From: Allobosea sp.
GTDB lineage: Bacteria > Pseudomonadota > Alphaproteobacteria > Rhizobiales > Beijerinckiaceae
Direction: 5' to 3'
Length of the DNA stretch: 64,000 nucleotides
Assembly: GCF_017308015.1 (NCBI RefSeq)
Contig: NZ_JAFKFW010000027.1
Location: 1-64,000, forward strand
Shown: positions 1 to 9,125 of the stretch, one piece after another
Layout: the number at the start of each line of letters is the position of its first letter
How positions within the stretch are numbered: position 1 is the first letter of the stretch
Program-made: the position numbers and the translations under genes
The notes under the pieces: model-generated
Databases searched by the model: none
The model's input: the letters and a program-made list of their open reading frames with translations, nothing else
Told to the model about the DNA's origin: nothing

Positions 1-26
1 TCGCAGCCACCGCCCAGAACCTCAGG

Positions 27-180
27 AAAATGGCGAAGCTGATGCCGGCCGGAGCACCGTCCCTGGCGGCATAAGGGCGCACGCACTCTCAGCGATCCGT
101 TCAGCCTCAATCAGCAGCCGACCCACAGCCGACTTTTTCAACGCAATCGTTCCAAAGCTGACATCTGGCGCGTTCCTCAT
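27..180 (-). CDS. Small ORF, 50 codons, unknown
   Basis: An ATG at 180 on the minus strand opens a 50-residue frame that begins MRNAPDVSFGTIALKKSAVG and ends with a TGA at 27-29. The sequence looks like plausible protein (a basic segment followed by an amphipathic LLIEAERIAESA helix), but I do not recognise a family and see no strong Shine-Dalgarno. It may be a remnant of a mobile-element accessory ORF. It could equally be chance. Confidence 0.2.
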
Positions 181-207
181 GGCGACATCCTGCCGCCGCG
201 ATCGGGT

Positions 208-441
208 TCAGTACTCGCCGGCAGCGCCAGAGACTTTGCGCGGTCGCAAGCATTGCGCGAATTGTCCGTCTTCAGCAGAGTCGACACGGTTTCTGTGACG
301 TGACGAGGCCCTGAGTTTAGCCTCGCGCGGGCTCGCCTTCTGCTCGCCGGGCAGCGTCGCGAAGCGCTCCTTCAGATTGTCGAACAGGGTCGGGCCGGCG
401 CCGAGCCGCTCGTCTGCCTCGGCAAAGGTGAGATCGCTCTG
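208..441 (-). pseudogene. Remnant of an unidentified coding sequence
   Basis: The minus strand is open from just after a TGA (442-444) to a TGA at 208-210, about 77 codons, with no start codon at its beginning. The first half reads as normal high-GC protein (motif FAEADERLGAGPTLFDNLKE, then a charged ERFATLPGEQKASPREAKL stretch). The second half loses this character. This looks like the C-terminal part of a larger gene cut off by a stop or deletion. The family is not recognised. Confidence 0.2.
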
Positions 442-712
442 TCACACTTCGGTCCAGAGAGAGCCGGCCGGCGCTGCTTTTGGGTGATCGTCGCAACTCA
501 ACGCGTATCGACGCCGCAGGGCGTGTTGCAGATCGAGCTCCTTCTGGCGGTTGATGATGCCTCCGTTGGTTGGGAAAGAAAAACCGGCTTGTGGCGACGA
601 GCCATCGCGGGCGTCATGCCAAGTTTTTCAAGGGCGGAATTGATCCAGTTGCTACGAACTCCGTAGAATTCCCTAAGTACGAACACGGTTTTCTGGCTAA
701 GGGTCCAAATTG

Positions 713-726
713 TTGATCTGCCTCAA
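713..726 (+). promoter_or_regulatory. FNR/FixK-type anaerobox upstream of narK
   Basis: The 14-mer TTGATCTGCCTCAA matches 9 of 10 specified bases of the FNR/Anr/FixK consensus TTGAT-N4-ATCAA. Its centre (719.5) would place a class-II transcription start near 761, leaving a leader of about 33 nt before the ATG at 794. This fits oxygen-controlled expression of the nitrate transporter and reductase, and it argues against the upstream TTG (710) and nearly leaderless ATG (764) as the narK start. Confidence 0.7.
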
Positions 727-793
727 CTCACGTTGTTGCAGTTTCGGGTTTGGTTCGCGGTTGATGGCACTTCTGCCGATTGAGGCCGCAACC

Positions 794-3532
794 ATGGAAC
801 GTCAGGCAGTCATATCCCCAGGCGAACAGGGGCGAGCGCTCTGGCTCTCGACCATTTCCTTCACTACCTGCTTCGCGGTCTGGACGATCTTCTCGATTAT
901 CGGCATCCGGATCAAACAGGAACTCGGGCTGAGCGAGACTCAGTTCGGCCTTCTCGTCGGAACGCCGATCCTGACGGGTTCGCTCATCCGCGTCGTGCTG
1001 GGCATCTGGACCGACTACTATGGCGGGCGGCGGATCTTCTCGCTGGTGATGCTCGCAGGCGCGGGCGCGACCTTTCTGCTGTCCTATGCCCAGACCTACC
1101 CGCAGATGCTGCTGGCCGCCCTTGGCGTCGGCATCGCCGGCGGTTCCTTCGCGGTCGGCGTCGCCTATGTTTCGCGCTGGTATCCCGCCGGCAAGCAGGG
1201 GACGGCGCTGGGCATCTTCGGGGCGGGCAATGTCGGAGCGGCCGTGACCAAGTTCGTCGCGCCCTTCGTGCTCGTTGCCTATGGCTGGCAGAGCGTGGCG
1301 CAGATCTGGGCGGCGGGCCTCGTCGTCATGGCCGTGCTGTTCTGGTTGGGAACCGCAGACGATCCCGTCATCGTCGAGCGGCGGCGCACCGGCGTGCGGC
1401 CGAAGAGCGCCTGGCTCGAACTCGAACCGCTCAAGAACGTCCAGGTCTGGCGGTTCTCGCTCTACTACTTCTTCGTCTTCGGCGCTTTCGTCGCGCTGTC
1501 GCTGTGGCTGCCGCAATATCTGATCGGCGTCTACGGGCTCGACATCAAGGCTGCCGGCATGATCGCCGCCTTCTATTCGGTCCCGGCCTCGATTTTCCGC
1601 GCCTATGGCGGCCATCTCTCGGACAAGTACGGCGCAAGGCGCGTCATGTACTGGACCTTCCTGGTTTCGATCGGCTGCACCTTCCTCCTGAGCTACCCGC
1701 CGACGGACTATGTGGTGAAAGGCATCTCCGGACCGATCGCCTTCCACACCGAGGTCAGCCTGCCGGTCTTCATTGGCCTCGTCTTTGTGCTCGGCTTCTT
1801 CATGAGTCTCGGCAAGGCGGCCGTATTCAAGCACATTCCGGTCTATTATCCGCAGAATGTCGGCGCCGTCGGCGGCCTCGTCGGCATGATCGGTGGCCTT
1901 GGCGGCTTCGTGCTCCCGATCGCCTTCGGCGTGCTCAACGACCTGACCGGAATCTGGACGAGCTGCTTCATGCTGCTCTTCCTGATCGTGACGGTCTCTC
2001 TCGTCTGGATGCATATGGCCGTCCGCACGATGGAGGAAGGCGTCGCCGGCAAGGAATTGGCCAAGCTGCCTCAGTTGCCCGAGATGCAGCCGATCCATTC
2101 GCCGGAGCTCCTCGGCGCGCTGACCGGCAAGACGCTGCAGGATTGGCGCCCGGAAGACCCGCAGTTCTGGGCGCAGAGAGGACGCGCCATCGCCCGCCGC
2201 AACCTCTACATCTCGATTCCCAGCCTGCTGCTCTCCTTCGCGGTCTGGATGGTGTGGTCAGTCGTCGTGGCGAAGCTGCCGACGGTGGGCTTCAAGTTCA
2301 CCACCGACCAGCTCTTCTGGCTGGCGGCCCTGCCGGGCCTGTCGGGTGCGACGCTGCGCGTATTCTACGCCTTCATGCCGCCGATCTTTGGCGGGCGGCT
2401 GTGGACAACGGTCGCGACCTGGTCGTTGATGCTGCCGGCTGTGGGTATCGGCTACGCCGTGCGCGATCTGCACACGCCCTATGTCGTCTTTCTCGGACTC
2501 GCGCTGCTTTGCGGCCTGGGCGGCGGCAACTTCGCCTCCTCCATGGCCAACATCTCGTTCTTCTTCCCGAAGTCCGAAAAGGGCAATGCGCTCGCGCTCA
2601 ATGCCGGGCTCGGCAATCTTGGCGTCAGCGTGGTCCAGTTCGTGATCCCGCTGGTCATCACCGCCGGTGTGTTCGGCGCGCTCGGCGGCGAGCCGCAGCT
2701 CTCGACCGAGGCGGGCAGGACGAGCCAACTCTGGCTGCAGAACGCCGGCTTCATCTGGGTGCCGTTCATCGCCGCATCGGCCTTCGCCGCCTGGTTCGGC
2801 ATGAACGATATCGCCTCGATGAAGGCCTCCTTCGCGGAGCAGGCGGTGATCTTCCGGCGCCGGCACAACTGGGCGATGTGCTGGCTCTATACCGGCACCT
2901 TCGGCTCCTTCATCGGCTATTCGGCGGCCTTCCCGCTGGTCGCGAAGACGCAGTTCCCGGAGGTCAACGCCCTGCAGCTCGCCTTCCTCGGCCCGCTGGT
3001 TGGTGCGCTCTCGCGCTCCTTCACCGGCTGGGTAGCCGATCGCTTCGGCGGCGGGCGAGTGACGCTGTGGGTCTTCGTCCTGATGATGGCCGGTGTCGGC
3101 GGCGTGCTTTTCGGCCTGGCGCAGCACAGCTTCCCCGTGTTCTTCTCGAGCTTTCTGGTGCTGTTTTTCGCGACCGGCGTCGGCAACGCTTCGACCTTCC
3201 AGATGATCCCTGCGATCATGCGCAAGGAGATCCCGCGGCTCGAGCCGCAGCTCGCCCCCGGCGAGCAGGTGAAGCAGGCCGAGAAGGAATCCGCGGCGAT
3301 CATCGGCTTCACCTCGGCGGTCGCGGCCTATGGCGCCTTCTTCATCCCCAAGGCCTACGGCTCCTCGCTCGCGCTCACCGGCGGCATCGAGGCGGCGCTC
3401 TACGGTTTCCTCGGCTTCTACGTCACCTGCGTGCTCCTGACCTGGGCGGTCTACACGCGCCGCGGCGGCCTGCTCTGGGATGTAGAGCGCGGCCGCACCG
3501 CCGGCTCGATCGCAGCCCAGCCTGCCGCCTGA
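794..3532 (+). CDS. narK: Fused double nitrate/nitrite transporter NarK1-NarK2
   Basis: Predicted inner-membrane MFS protein of 912 residues, twice the usual NarK length. It is a head-to-tail fusion of two 12-helix nitrate/nitrite porters: the first about residues 15-430, the second about 475-890, joined by a hydrophilic linker with LQDWRPEDPQFWAQRG. Each half carries the NNP-family glycine-rich signatures (half 1 GIFGAGNVGAAV and GGLVGMIGGLGG; half 2 NAGLGNLGVSV). In characterised fused NarK proteins one half behaves as a proton-linked nitrate importer and the other as a nitrate/nitrite antiporter; this is family knowledge. The ATG at 794 is chosen because the FNR-type box at 713-726 leaves it with a normal leader; ATG 764 and TTG 710 are also in frame. 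It is followed by narGHJI on the same strand. Confidence 0.95.
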   Translation: MERQAVISPGEQGRALWLSTISFTTCFAVWTIFSIIGIRIKQELGLSETQFGLLVGTPILTGSLIRVVLGIWTDYYGGRRIFSLVMLAGAGATFLLSYAQTYPQMLLAALGVGIAGGSFAVGVAYVSRWYPAGKQGTALGIFGAGNVGAAVTKFVAPFVLVAYGWQSVAQIWAAGLVVMAVLFWLGTADDPVIVERRRTGVRPKSAWLELEPLKNVQVWRFSLYYFFVFGAFVALSLWLPQYLIGVYGLDIKAAGMIAAFYSVPASIFRAYGGHLSDKYGARRVMYWTFLVSIGCTFLLSYPPTDYVVKGISGPIAFHTEVSLPVFIGLVFVLGFFMSLGKAAVFKHIPVYYPQNVGAVGGLVGMIGGLGGFVLPIAFGVLNDLTGIWTSCFMLLFLIVTVSLVWMHMAVRTMEEGVAGKELAKLPQLPEMQPIHSPELLGALTGKTLQDWRPEDPQFWAQRGRAIARRNLYISIPSLLLSFAVWMVWSVVVAKLPTVGFKFTTDQLFWLAALPGLSGATLRVFYAFMPPIFGGRLWTTVATWSLMLPAVGIGYAVRDLHTPYVVFLGLALLCGLGGGNFASSMANISFFFPKSEKGNALALNAGLGNLGVSVVQFVIPLVITAGVFGALGGEPQLSTEAGRTSQLWLQNAGFIWVPFIAASAFAAWFGMNDIASMKASFAEQAVIFRRRHNWAMCWLYTGTFGSFIGYSAAFPLVAKTQFPEVNALQLAFLGPLVGALSRSFTGWVADRFGGGRVTLWVFVLMMAGVGGVLFGLAQHSFPVFFSSFLVLFFATGVGNASTFQMIPAIMRKEIPRLEPQLAPGEQVKQAEKESAAIIGFTSAVAAYGAFFIPKAYGSSLALTGGIEAALYGFLGFYVTCVLLTWAVYTRRGGLLWDVERGRTAGSIAAQPAA

Positions 3533-3541
3533 ACCATGCGC

Positions 3542-3570
3542 AGGCCCGGGCCGCCACCCGGCGCGGGCCT
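3542..3570 (+). promoter_or_regulatory. Hairpin between narK and narG
   Basis: Seven-base arms AGGCCCG (3542-3548) and CGGGCCT (3564-3570) flank a GC-rich loop just after the narK stop. No T-run follows, so it is not a classic intrinsic terminator. It may act in mRNA processing or in damping read-through from narK into narG. Confidence 0.35.
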
Positions 3571-3583
3571 CCGCAAAACTACT

Positions 3584-3598
3584 TAGGAACAATTCTAA
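3584..3598 (+). promoter_or_regulatory. Possible Irr (ICE-like) site upstream of narG
   Basis: TAGGAACAATTCTAA resembles the iron-control-element palindrome recognised by alphaproteobacterial Irr (from memory about TTAGAAYNRTTCTAA) at 13 of 15 positions. It lies about 90 bases before the narG ATG. NarG and NarH bind five Fe-S clusters, so iron control would make sense. This is a motif-level inference only. Confidence 0.35.
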
Positions 3599-3689
3599 AT
3601 GGGCCCTGGCGCCCCACGCGGCTACCACCGGCGCCAGCGTTCCCTCGCTCCAGAGGACGGCTTCGCGCCTGAAGCCGAAAGGACTTGAG

Positions 3690-6600
3690 ATGAGCCACTT
3701 TCTCGACCGACTGACCTTCTTCAACCGGGTGGTCGACGATTTCTCGGACGGCCATGGCATCACCACCAACGAGGACCGGCGCTGGGAGGACGGCTACCGG
3801 AAGCGCTGGCAGCACGACAAGATCGTGCGCTCGACCCATGGCGTGAACTGCACCGGCTCCTGCTCGTGGAAGGTCTATGTCAAGGGCGGTATCGTCACCT
3901 GGGAAACGCAGCAGACCGACTATCCGCGCACCCGTCCCGAACTGCCCAACCATGAACCGCGTGGCTGCGCCCGTGGCGCCTCCTATTCCTGGTATCTCTA
4001 CTCGGCCAACAGGGTGAAGTATCCGCTGGTCCGTTCGCGGCTGCTCAAGCTCTGGCGCGAGGCGCGTGTGCTGATGACGCCGGTCGCGGCCTGGGCCTCC
4101 ATCGTCGAGAACCCGCAGAAGCGCGCCGCCTACACCACCAGGCGTGGGCATGGCGGCCTCGTGCGGGCGAGCTGGGACGAAGTCAACGAGATAATCGGGG
4201 CGGCCAACGCGTATACGACGAAGACCTACGGTCCCGACCGTGTCTTCGGCTTCTCGCCGATCCCGGCGATGTCGATGGTCTCCTACGCAGCCGGCGCGCG
4301 CTACCTCTCGCTGCTCGGCGGCGTCTGCATGTCGTTCTACGACTGGTATTGCGACCTGCCGCCCGCTTCCCCCCAGACCTGGGGCGAGCAGACGGACGTG
4401 CCGGAATCGGCCGACTGGTACAATTCCGGCTTCCTGATCCTCTGGGGCTCGAACGTGCCCCAGACCCGCACGCCCGACGCCCATTTCTACACGGAGGCGC
4501 GCTATCGCGGCGCCAAGAGCGTCGTGATCTGCCCCGACTATTCGGAAGCCTCGAAATTCGCCGATCTCTGGGTCTCGGTGAAGCAGGGCACGGATGCCGC
4601 CCTCGGCATGGCGATGGGCCATGTCATCCTGCGCGAGTTCCATGTCGACCGGCAGGTCCCCTATTTCACCGACTACGCCAAGCGCTACACCGACATGCCG
4701 ATGTTGGTCCGGCTGGTGGAGCAGGACGGCCGGCTGGTGCCGGAACGCTTCCTGCGCGCGAGCGATCTCGACGGCGGCCTGGGCGAGGCCAACAATCCTG
4801 AGTGGAAGACGCTGTCCTTCGATGCCGCGAGCGGCGAGCTCGTGGCGCCGCTCGGCTCCGTCGGTTTCCGCTGGGGCGAGAAGGGCAAGTGGAACCTCGA
4901 GGCCAAGCGTTCGGACGGCGCGCCCGTCGATCTGCGTCTCTCGCTCTACGATGTCGCCGACGGCTTCGAGAACGTGGCCTTCCCTTATTTCGGCAATATC
5001 GAACACGACCACTTCACCGGTACGGATCATGCGAGCGTGCTTGAACGCCGCGTCCCGGTGAAGAAGCTGCAACTCGCGGAAGGCGAGGCGCTGGTCGCCA
5101 CCGTCTACGACCTGTTCCTCGCCAATTACGGCGTCGACCGCTTCGGCGGCGACAACGTGGCCAAGTCCTATGACGAGGACGTGCCCTATACTCCGGCCTG
5201 GGCCGAGAAGATCACCGGCGTGCCGCGCGACCAGATCATCACGGTCGCCCGCGAATTCGCCCGCAACGCCGAAAAGACCAATGGCCGCTCGATGATCATC
5301 ATCGGCGCGGCGATGAACCATTGGTACCACATGGACATGAACTACCGTGGCGCCATCAACATGCTGGTCATGTGTGGCTGCGTCGGTCAATCGGGGGGCG
5401 GCTGGTCGCATTATGTGGGCCAGGAGAAGCTCAGGCCGCAATCGGGCTGGGCCCCGCTCGCCTTCGCGCTCGACTGGGGCCGGCCGAGCCGGCAGCAGAA
5501 CTCGACCTCCTGCTTCTATGCCCATACGGACCAGTGGCGTTACGAGACGCTGGACGTGAAGGAGATCCTCTCGCCGACGGCGCCGGCTGGCCCGTGGGAC
5601 GGCGCCATCATCGACTACAACATCCGGGCGGAGCGGATGGGCTGGCTGCCCTCGGCGCCGCAGCTCGAGCAGAACCCGCTCGGCCTTGCCGCCAAGGCCA
5701 AGGCCGCCGGGCTGGAGCCGAAGGACTATGTCGCGAAGAGCCTGCAATCGGGCGAGCTGCGCATGTCTTGCGAGGACCCTGACAATCCGAAGAACTGGCC
5801 GCGCAACCTCTTCGTCTGGCGCTCGAACCTGCTGGGCTCATCCGGCAAGGGGCACGAGTACTTCCTCAAGCACCTGCTCGGGACGAGCCACGGCGTGCTT
5901 GGCAAGGATCTCGGCGAGCAGGGCCGCCAGAAGGCACGCGAGGTCGTCTGGCACGACGAGGCGCCGGAAGGGAAGCTCGACCTGCTGGTCACGCTCGACT
6001 TCCGCATGTCCACCACCTGCGTCTACTCCGACATCGTGCTGCCGACCGCGACCTGGTACGAGAAGGACGATCTCAACACCTCCGACATGCATCCCTTTAT
6101 CCATCCGCTGACGGCGGCGGTGGACCCGGTCTGGGAGTCGCGCTCGGATTGGGAGATCTACAAGGGCATCGCCGCCAGCTTCTCGAAGGTGGCGCCCGAG
6201 GTGCTCGGCGTCGAGCAGGACGTGGTGCTGAGCCCGATCATGCACGACACGCCGGCCGAGATCGCCCAGCCCTTCGACGTCAAGGATTGGAAGAAGGGCG
6301 AGGTCGATCCCGTTCCCGGCAAGACGATGCCGTCGGTGACGGTCGTCGAGCGCGACTATCCCAATCTCTACAAGCGTTTCACCTCTCTCGGCCCGCTGAT
6401 GTCCAAAATCGGCAACGGCGGCAAGGGCATGGCCTGGAACACCGAGCACGAAGTCGAGCTGCTCAAAGAGCTCAATGGCGTCGTCTCCGAGGAGGGGCCG
6501 ACCAAGGGGCTGGCGCGGATCGACACCGCGATCGACGCCTGCGAGGTCCTGCTGATGCTGGCGCCCGAGACCAATGGCGAAGTCGCGGTCAAGGCCTGGG

Positions 6601-7445
6601 AAAGCCTCGGCAAGGCGACCGGCCGCGAGCATGAGCATCTCGCCCTGCCGAAGGAGGACGAGAAGATCCGCTTCCGCGACGTGGTCGCGCAGCCGCGCAA
6701 GATCATCTCCTCGCCGATCTGGTCGGGGCTGGAGTCGGAGAAGGTCTGCTACAACGCCTGCTACACCAACGTCCACGAGCTGATCCCGTGGCGGACGCTG
6801 ACCGGGCGTCAGCAGCTCTACCAGGACCATCTCTGGATGCGGGCCTTCGGCGAGGGCTTCTGCGTCTACCGTCCGCCGGTCGATCTCAAGACGATCGCGC
6901 CGGTTCAGGGCAAGGTCGCCAACGGCAACCCGGAAATCGTGCTGAACTTCATCACGCCGCACCAGAAATGGGGCATCCACTCCACCTATTCCGACAACCT
7001 GTTGATGCTCACGCTCAATCGCGGCGGGCCGGTGGTCTGGATTTCGGAGCGGGATGCGGCAAAGGCCGGCATCGTCGACAACGACTGGATCGACGTTTTC
7101 AACGTCAATGGCGCCATCTCGGCACGGGCGGTGGTCTCCCAGCGCGTCAAGGACGGCATGTGCATGATGTACCATGCGCAGGAGAAGATCGTGAACACGC
7201 CCGGCTCCGGCATCACAGGGCAGCGCGGCGGCATCCATAACTCGGTCACCCGCGCCGTCCTGAAGCCGACCCACATGATCGGCGGCTACGCGCAGCTCTC
7301 CTACGGCTTCAACTACTACGGAACCGTAGGTTCGAACCGCGACGAGTTCGTCGTCATCCGCAAGATGAGTTCGGTCGACTGGCTGGAAGGCCCCTTCGAC
7401 GAAGGCAGCGCCCGGCGCGGCCCCAAGCTCCACGCCGCCGAGTAA
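3690..7445 (+). CDS. narG: Respiratory nitrate reductase alpha subunit NarG
   Basis: Catalytic subunit of the membrane-bound quinol:nitrate oxidoreductase, reducing nitrate to nitrite on the cytoplasmic face. The length (1251 aa) is normal. The N-terminal Fe-S motif HGVNCTGSCSW (about residues 50-60) gives the His/Cys ligands of FS0. The bis-MGD region carries the family hallmark YDWYCDLPPASPQTWGEQ, which contains the conserved Mo-ligand Asp. The C-terminal dinucleotide-binding domain is complete. The ATG at 3690 is preceded by an AAGGA-type Shine-Dalgarno. narH follows after 12 bases. No truncation or frameshift was seen. Confidence 0.98.
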   Translation: MSHFLDRLTFFNRVVDDFSDGHGITTNEDRRWEDGYRKRWQHDKIVRSTHGVNCTGSCSWKVYVKGGIVTWETQQTDYPRTRPELPNHEPRGCARGASYSWYLYSANRVKYPLVRSRLLKLWREARVLMTPVAAWASIVENPQKRAAYTTRRGHGGLVRASWDEVNEIIGAANAYTTKTYGPDRVFGFSPIPAMSMVSYAAGARYLSLLGGVCMSFYDWYCDLPPASPQTWGEQTDVPESADWYNSGFLILWGSNVPQTRTPDAHFYTEARYRGAKSVVICPDYSEASKFADLWVSVKQGTDAALGMAMGHVILREFHVDRQVPYFTDYAKRYTDMPMLVRLVEQDGRLVPERFLRASDLDGGLGEANNPEWKTLSFDAASGELVAPLGSVGFRWGEKGKWNLEAKRSDGAPVDLRLSLYDVADGFENVAFPYFGNIEHDHFTGTDHASVLERRVPVKKLQLAEGEALVATVYDLFLANYGVDRFGGDNVAKSYDEDVPYTPAWAEKITGVPRDQIITVAREFARNAEKTNGRSMIIIGAAMNHWYHMDMNYRGAINMLVMCGCVGQSGGGWSHYVGQEKLRPQSGWAPLAFALDWGRPSRQQNSTSCFYAHTDQWRYETLDVKEILSPTAPAGPWDGAIIDYNIRAERMGWLPSAPQLEQNPLGLAAKAKAAGLEPKDYVAKSLQSGELRMSCEDPDNPKNWPRNLFVWRSNLLGSSGKGHEYFLKHLLGTSHGVLGKDLGEQGRQKAREVVWHDEAPEGKLDLLVTLDFRMSTTCVYSDIVLPTATWYEKDDLNTSDMHPFIHPLTAAVDPVWESRSDWEIYKGIAASFSKVAPEVLGVEQDVVLSPIMHDTPAEIAQPFDVKDWKKGEVDPVPGKTMPSVTVVERDYPNLYKRFTSLGPLMSKIGNGGKGMAWNTEHEVELLKELNGVVSEEGPTKGLARIDTAIDACEVLLMLAPETNGEVAVKAWESLGKATGREHEHLALPKEDEKIRFRDVVAQPRKIISSPIWSGLESEKVCYNACYTNVHELIPWRTLTGRQQLYQDHLWMRAFGEGFCVYRPPVDLKTIAPVQGKVANGNPEIVLNFITPHQKWGIHSTYSDNLLMLTLNRGGPVVWISERDAAKAGIVDNDWIDVFNVNGAISARAVVSQRVKDGMCMMYHAQEKIVNTPGSGITGQRGGIHNSVTRAVLKPTHMIGGYAQLSYGFNYYGTVGSNRDEFVVIRKMSSVDWLEGPFDEGSARRGPKLHAAE

Positions 7446-7457
7446 GAGGATATCGAC

Positions 7458-8981
7458 ATGAAAGTCCGCGCTCAGATCGCGATGGTGCTGAACCTCGACA
7501 AGTGCATCGGCTGCCACACCTGCTCGGTGACCTGCAAGAACGTCTGGACCAATCGCGAGGGCATGGAATACGCGTGGTTCAACAACGTCGAGACCAAGCC
7601 AGGCATCGGCTATCCCAAGCAATGGGAGAACCAGGACAAGTGGAACGGCGGTTGGCGCCGCCGCAAGGATGGCCGGATCGAGCCGCGGATCGGCTCGAAA
7701 TGGCGGGTCCTGGCGAAGATATTCGCCAATCCCGACCTGCCGGAGATCGACGACTATTACGAGCCGTTCGACTTCGACTACGGGCACCTGCAGAAGGCGC
7801 CCGAGCTTCAGACCTTCCCCACCGCCCGCCCGCGCTCGAAGATCACCGGCGAGCGGATGGAGAAGATCGAGTGGGGCCCGAACTGGGAGGAGATCCTCGG
7901 CGGCGAGTTCTCGAAGCGCAAGCTCGACAAGAACTTCGAGGGCGTCGAGGAGGAGATCTACGGCCAGTTCGAAAACACCTTCATGATGTATCTGCCGAGG
8001 CTGTGCGAGCACTGCCTCAACCCGGCCTGCGTCTCGGCCTGCCCCTCGGGTGCGATCTACAAGCGCGAGGAGGACGGCGTCGTCCTGATCGATCAGGACA
8101 AGTGCCGCGGCTGGCGCATGTGCGTCTCGGCCTGCCCCTACAAGAAGATCTACTACAACTGGTCTTCCGGTAAGTCGGAGAAGTGCACGCTCTGCTATCC
8201 TCGCCTCGAGGCGGGTATGCCGACTGTGTGTTCGGAGACCTGCGTCGGCCGCATCCGCTATCTCGGCGTGATCCTCTACGACGCCGACCGGATCGAGGCT
8301 GCCGCCTCGACCGAGAACGAGCAGGACCTCTACGACGAGCAGCTTGGTATCTTCCTCGACCCGCGCGATCCGGCGGTGATCGAGGCGGCCCGTCGCGAGG
8401 GCGTGCCCGAAGCCTGGCTGGAAGCCGCCAGGCGCTCGCCGGTCTACAAGATGGCGATCGAGTGGAAGATCGCCTTCCCGCTTCATCCCGAATACCGGAC
8501 GCTGCCGATGGTCTGGTACGTGCCGCCGCTCTCGCCGATCACCTCGGCGGCGTCGGCTGGCAAGATCGGGATCGACGGCGAGATGCCGGACGTCAAGAGC
8601 CTGCGAATCCCGGTCAAGTACCTCGCCAACCTGCTGACCGCGGGCAAGGAACAGCCGATCGTCACCGGGCTGGAGCGGATGCTCGCGATGCGGGCCTACA
8701 TGCGGGCCAAGACCATCGACGGCGTGATCGACGAAAAGCTGGCGCGGGACGTCGGCCTGTCCGGCGCGCAGGTCGAGGACATGTACCGGATCATGGCGAT
8801 CGCGAATTACGAGGATCGCTTCGTGATCCCGACCAACCATCGCGAGATGGGGATCGAGGACGCCTATGATCTGCGTGGCTCCTGCGGCTTCTCCTTCGGA
8901 AATGGCTGCTCGGGTGGCACGAGCGGCACCAACCTGTTCGGCTCTCCCAAGCCGGCCAAGACACCGATGGAAGTCGCCTGA
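7458..8981 (+). CDS. narH: Nitrate reductase beta subunit NarH
   Basis: Electron-transfer subunit of nitrate reductase A, 507 aa. Four Cys clusters are visible in order: CIGCHTCSVTCK near the N terminus, CEHCLNPACVSACP, CRGWRMCVSACP and CTLCYPRLEAGMPTVCSETC. The Trp in CRGW replaces one Cys, as is typical of NarH, where that site holds a [3Fe-4S] rather than [4Fe-4S] cluster. It relays electrons from NarI haem b to NarG. An AGAGGA Shine-Dalgarno sits before the ATG. A 144-base gap with a strong hairpin separates it from narJ. Confidence 0.98.
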   Translation: MKVRAQIAMVLNLDKCIGCHTCSVTCKNVWTNREGMEYAWFNNVETKPGIGYPKQWENQDKWNGGWRRRKDGRIEPRIGSKWRVLAKIFANPDLPEIDDYYEPFDFDYGHLQKAPELQTFPTARPRSKITGERMEKIEWGPNWEEILGGEFSKRKLDKNFEGVEEEIYGQFENTFMMYLPRLCEHCLNPACVSACPSGAIYKREEDGVVLIDQDKCRGWRMCVSACPYKKIYYNWSSGKSEKCTLCYPRLEAGMPTVCSETCVGRIRYLGVILYDADRIEAAASTENEQDLYDEQLGIFLDPRDPAVIEAARREGVPEAWLEAARRSPVYKMAIEWKIAFPLHPEYRTLPMVWYVPPLSPITSAASAGKIGIDGEMPDVKSLRIPVKYLANLLTAGKEQPIVTGLERMLAMRAYMRAKTIDGVIDEKLARDVGLSGAQVEDMYRIMAIANYEDRFVIPTNHREMGIEDAYDLRGSCGFSFGNGCSGGTSGTNLFGSPKPAKTPMEVA

Positions 8982-8999
8982 CGCAATCTGCTGGCCCTC

Positions 9000-9024
9000 G
9001 CAGTCCGCCTTCGAGGCGGGCTGC
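9000..9024 (+). promoter_or_regulatory. Stable hairpin between narH and narJ
   Basis: GCAGTCCGCC (9000-9009) pairs with GGCGGGCTGC (9015-9024), ten base pairs in RNA including one U-G wobble, around a TTCGA loop. It lies in the unusually long intercistronic gap and is not followed by a T-run. It most likely protects the upstream structural-gene mRNA or limits expression of the chaperone gene narJ relative to narGH. Confidence 0.45.
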
Positions 9025-9125
9025 GGATTTCGCCCGAAACCCGTTTGTCGCAGCTCAATGTCGCGCCTTTCGCAAGCCGGTAACGTTCGAGCGGCGCTCG
9101 GCGGCCGAGAAGCCGGAGACACCAG

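Larger units (their letters stand above)
1..712. other. Gene-poor left edge, degenerate sequence
   Basis: No intact recognisable gene lies in the first 712 bases. Two short minus-strand open frames (listed separately) look like leftovers of coding sequence. A plus-strand 60-codon frame (484-666) and an opposing 62-codon frame (498-686) have no family signature and no convincing ribosome binding site. Base composition here is less regular than in the nar genes that follow, consistent with a decayed region or island boundary. Confidence 0.5.

Noticed and set aside
728-2098. Long minus-strand frames opposite narK (456 codons) and similar ones opposite narG, mnhA and others
   Set aside because: They mirror codon structure of the real gene (His/Asp/Arg/Glu-rich translations without domains) and are typical shadows in high-GC DNA.
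7331-7342. tRNA T-loop-like GGTTCGAACC
   Set aside because: It lies inside narG coding sequence and no tRNA fold surrounds it.
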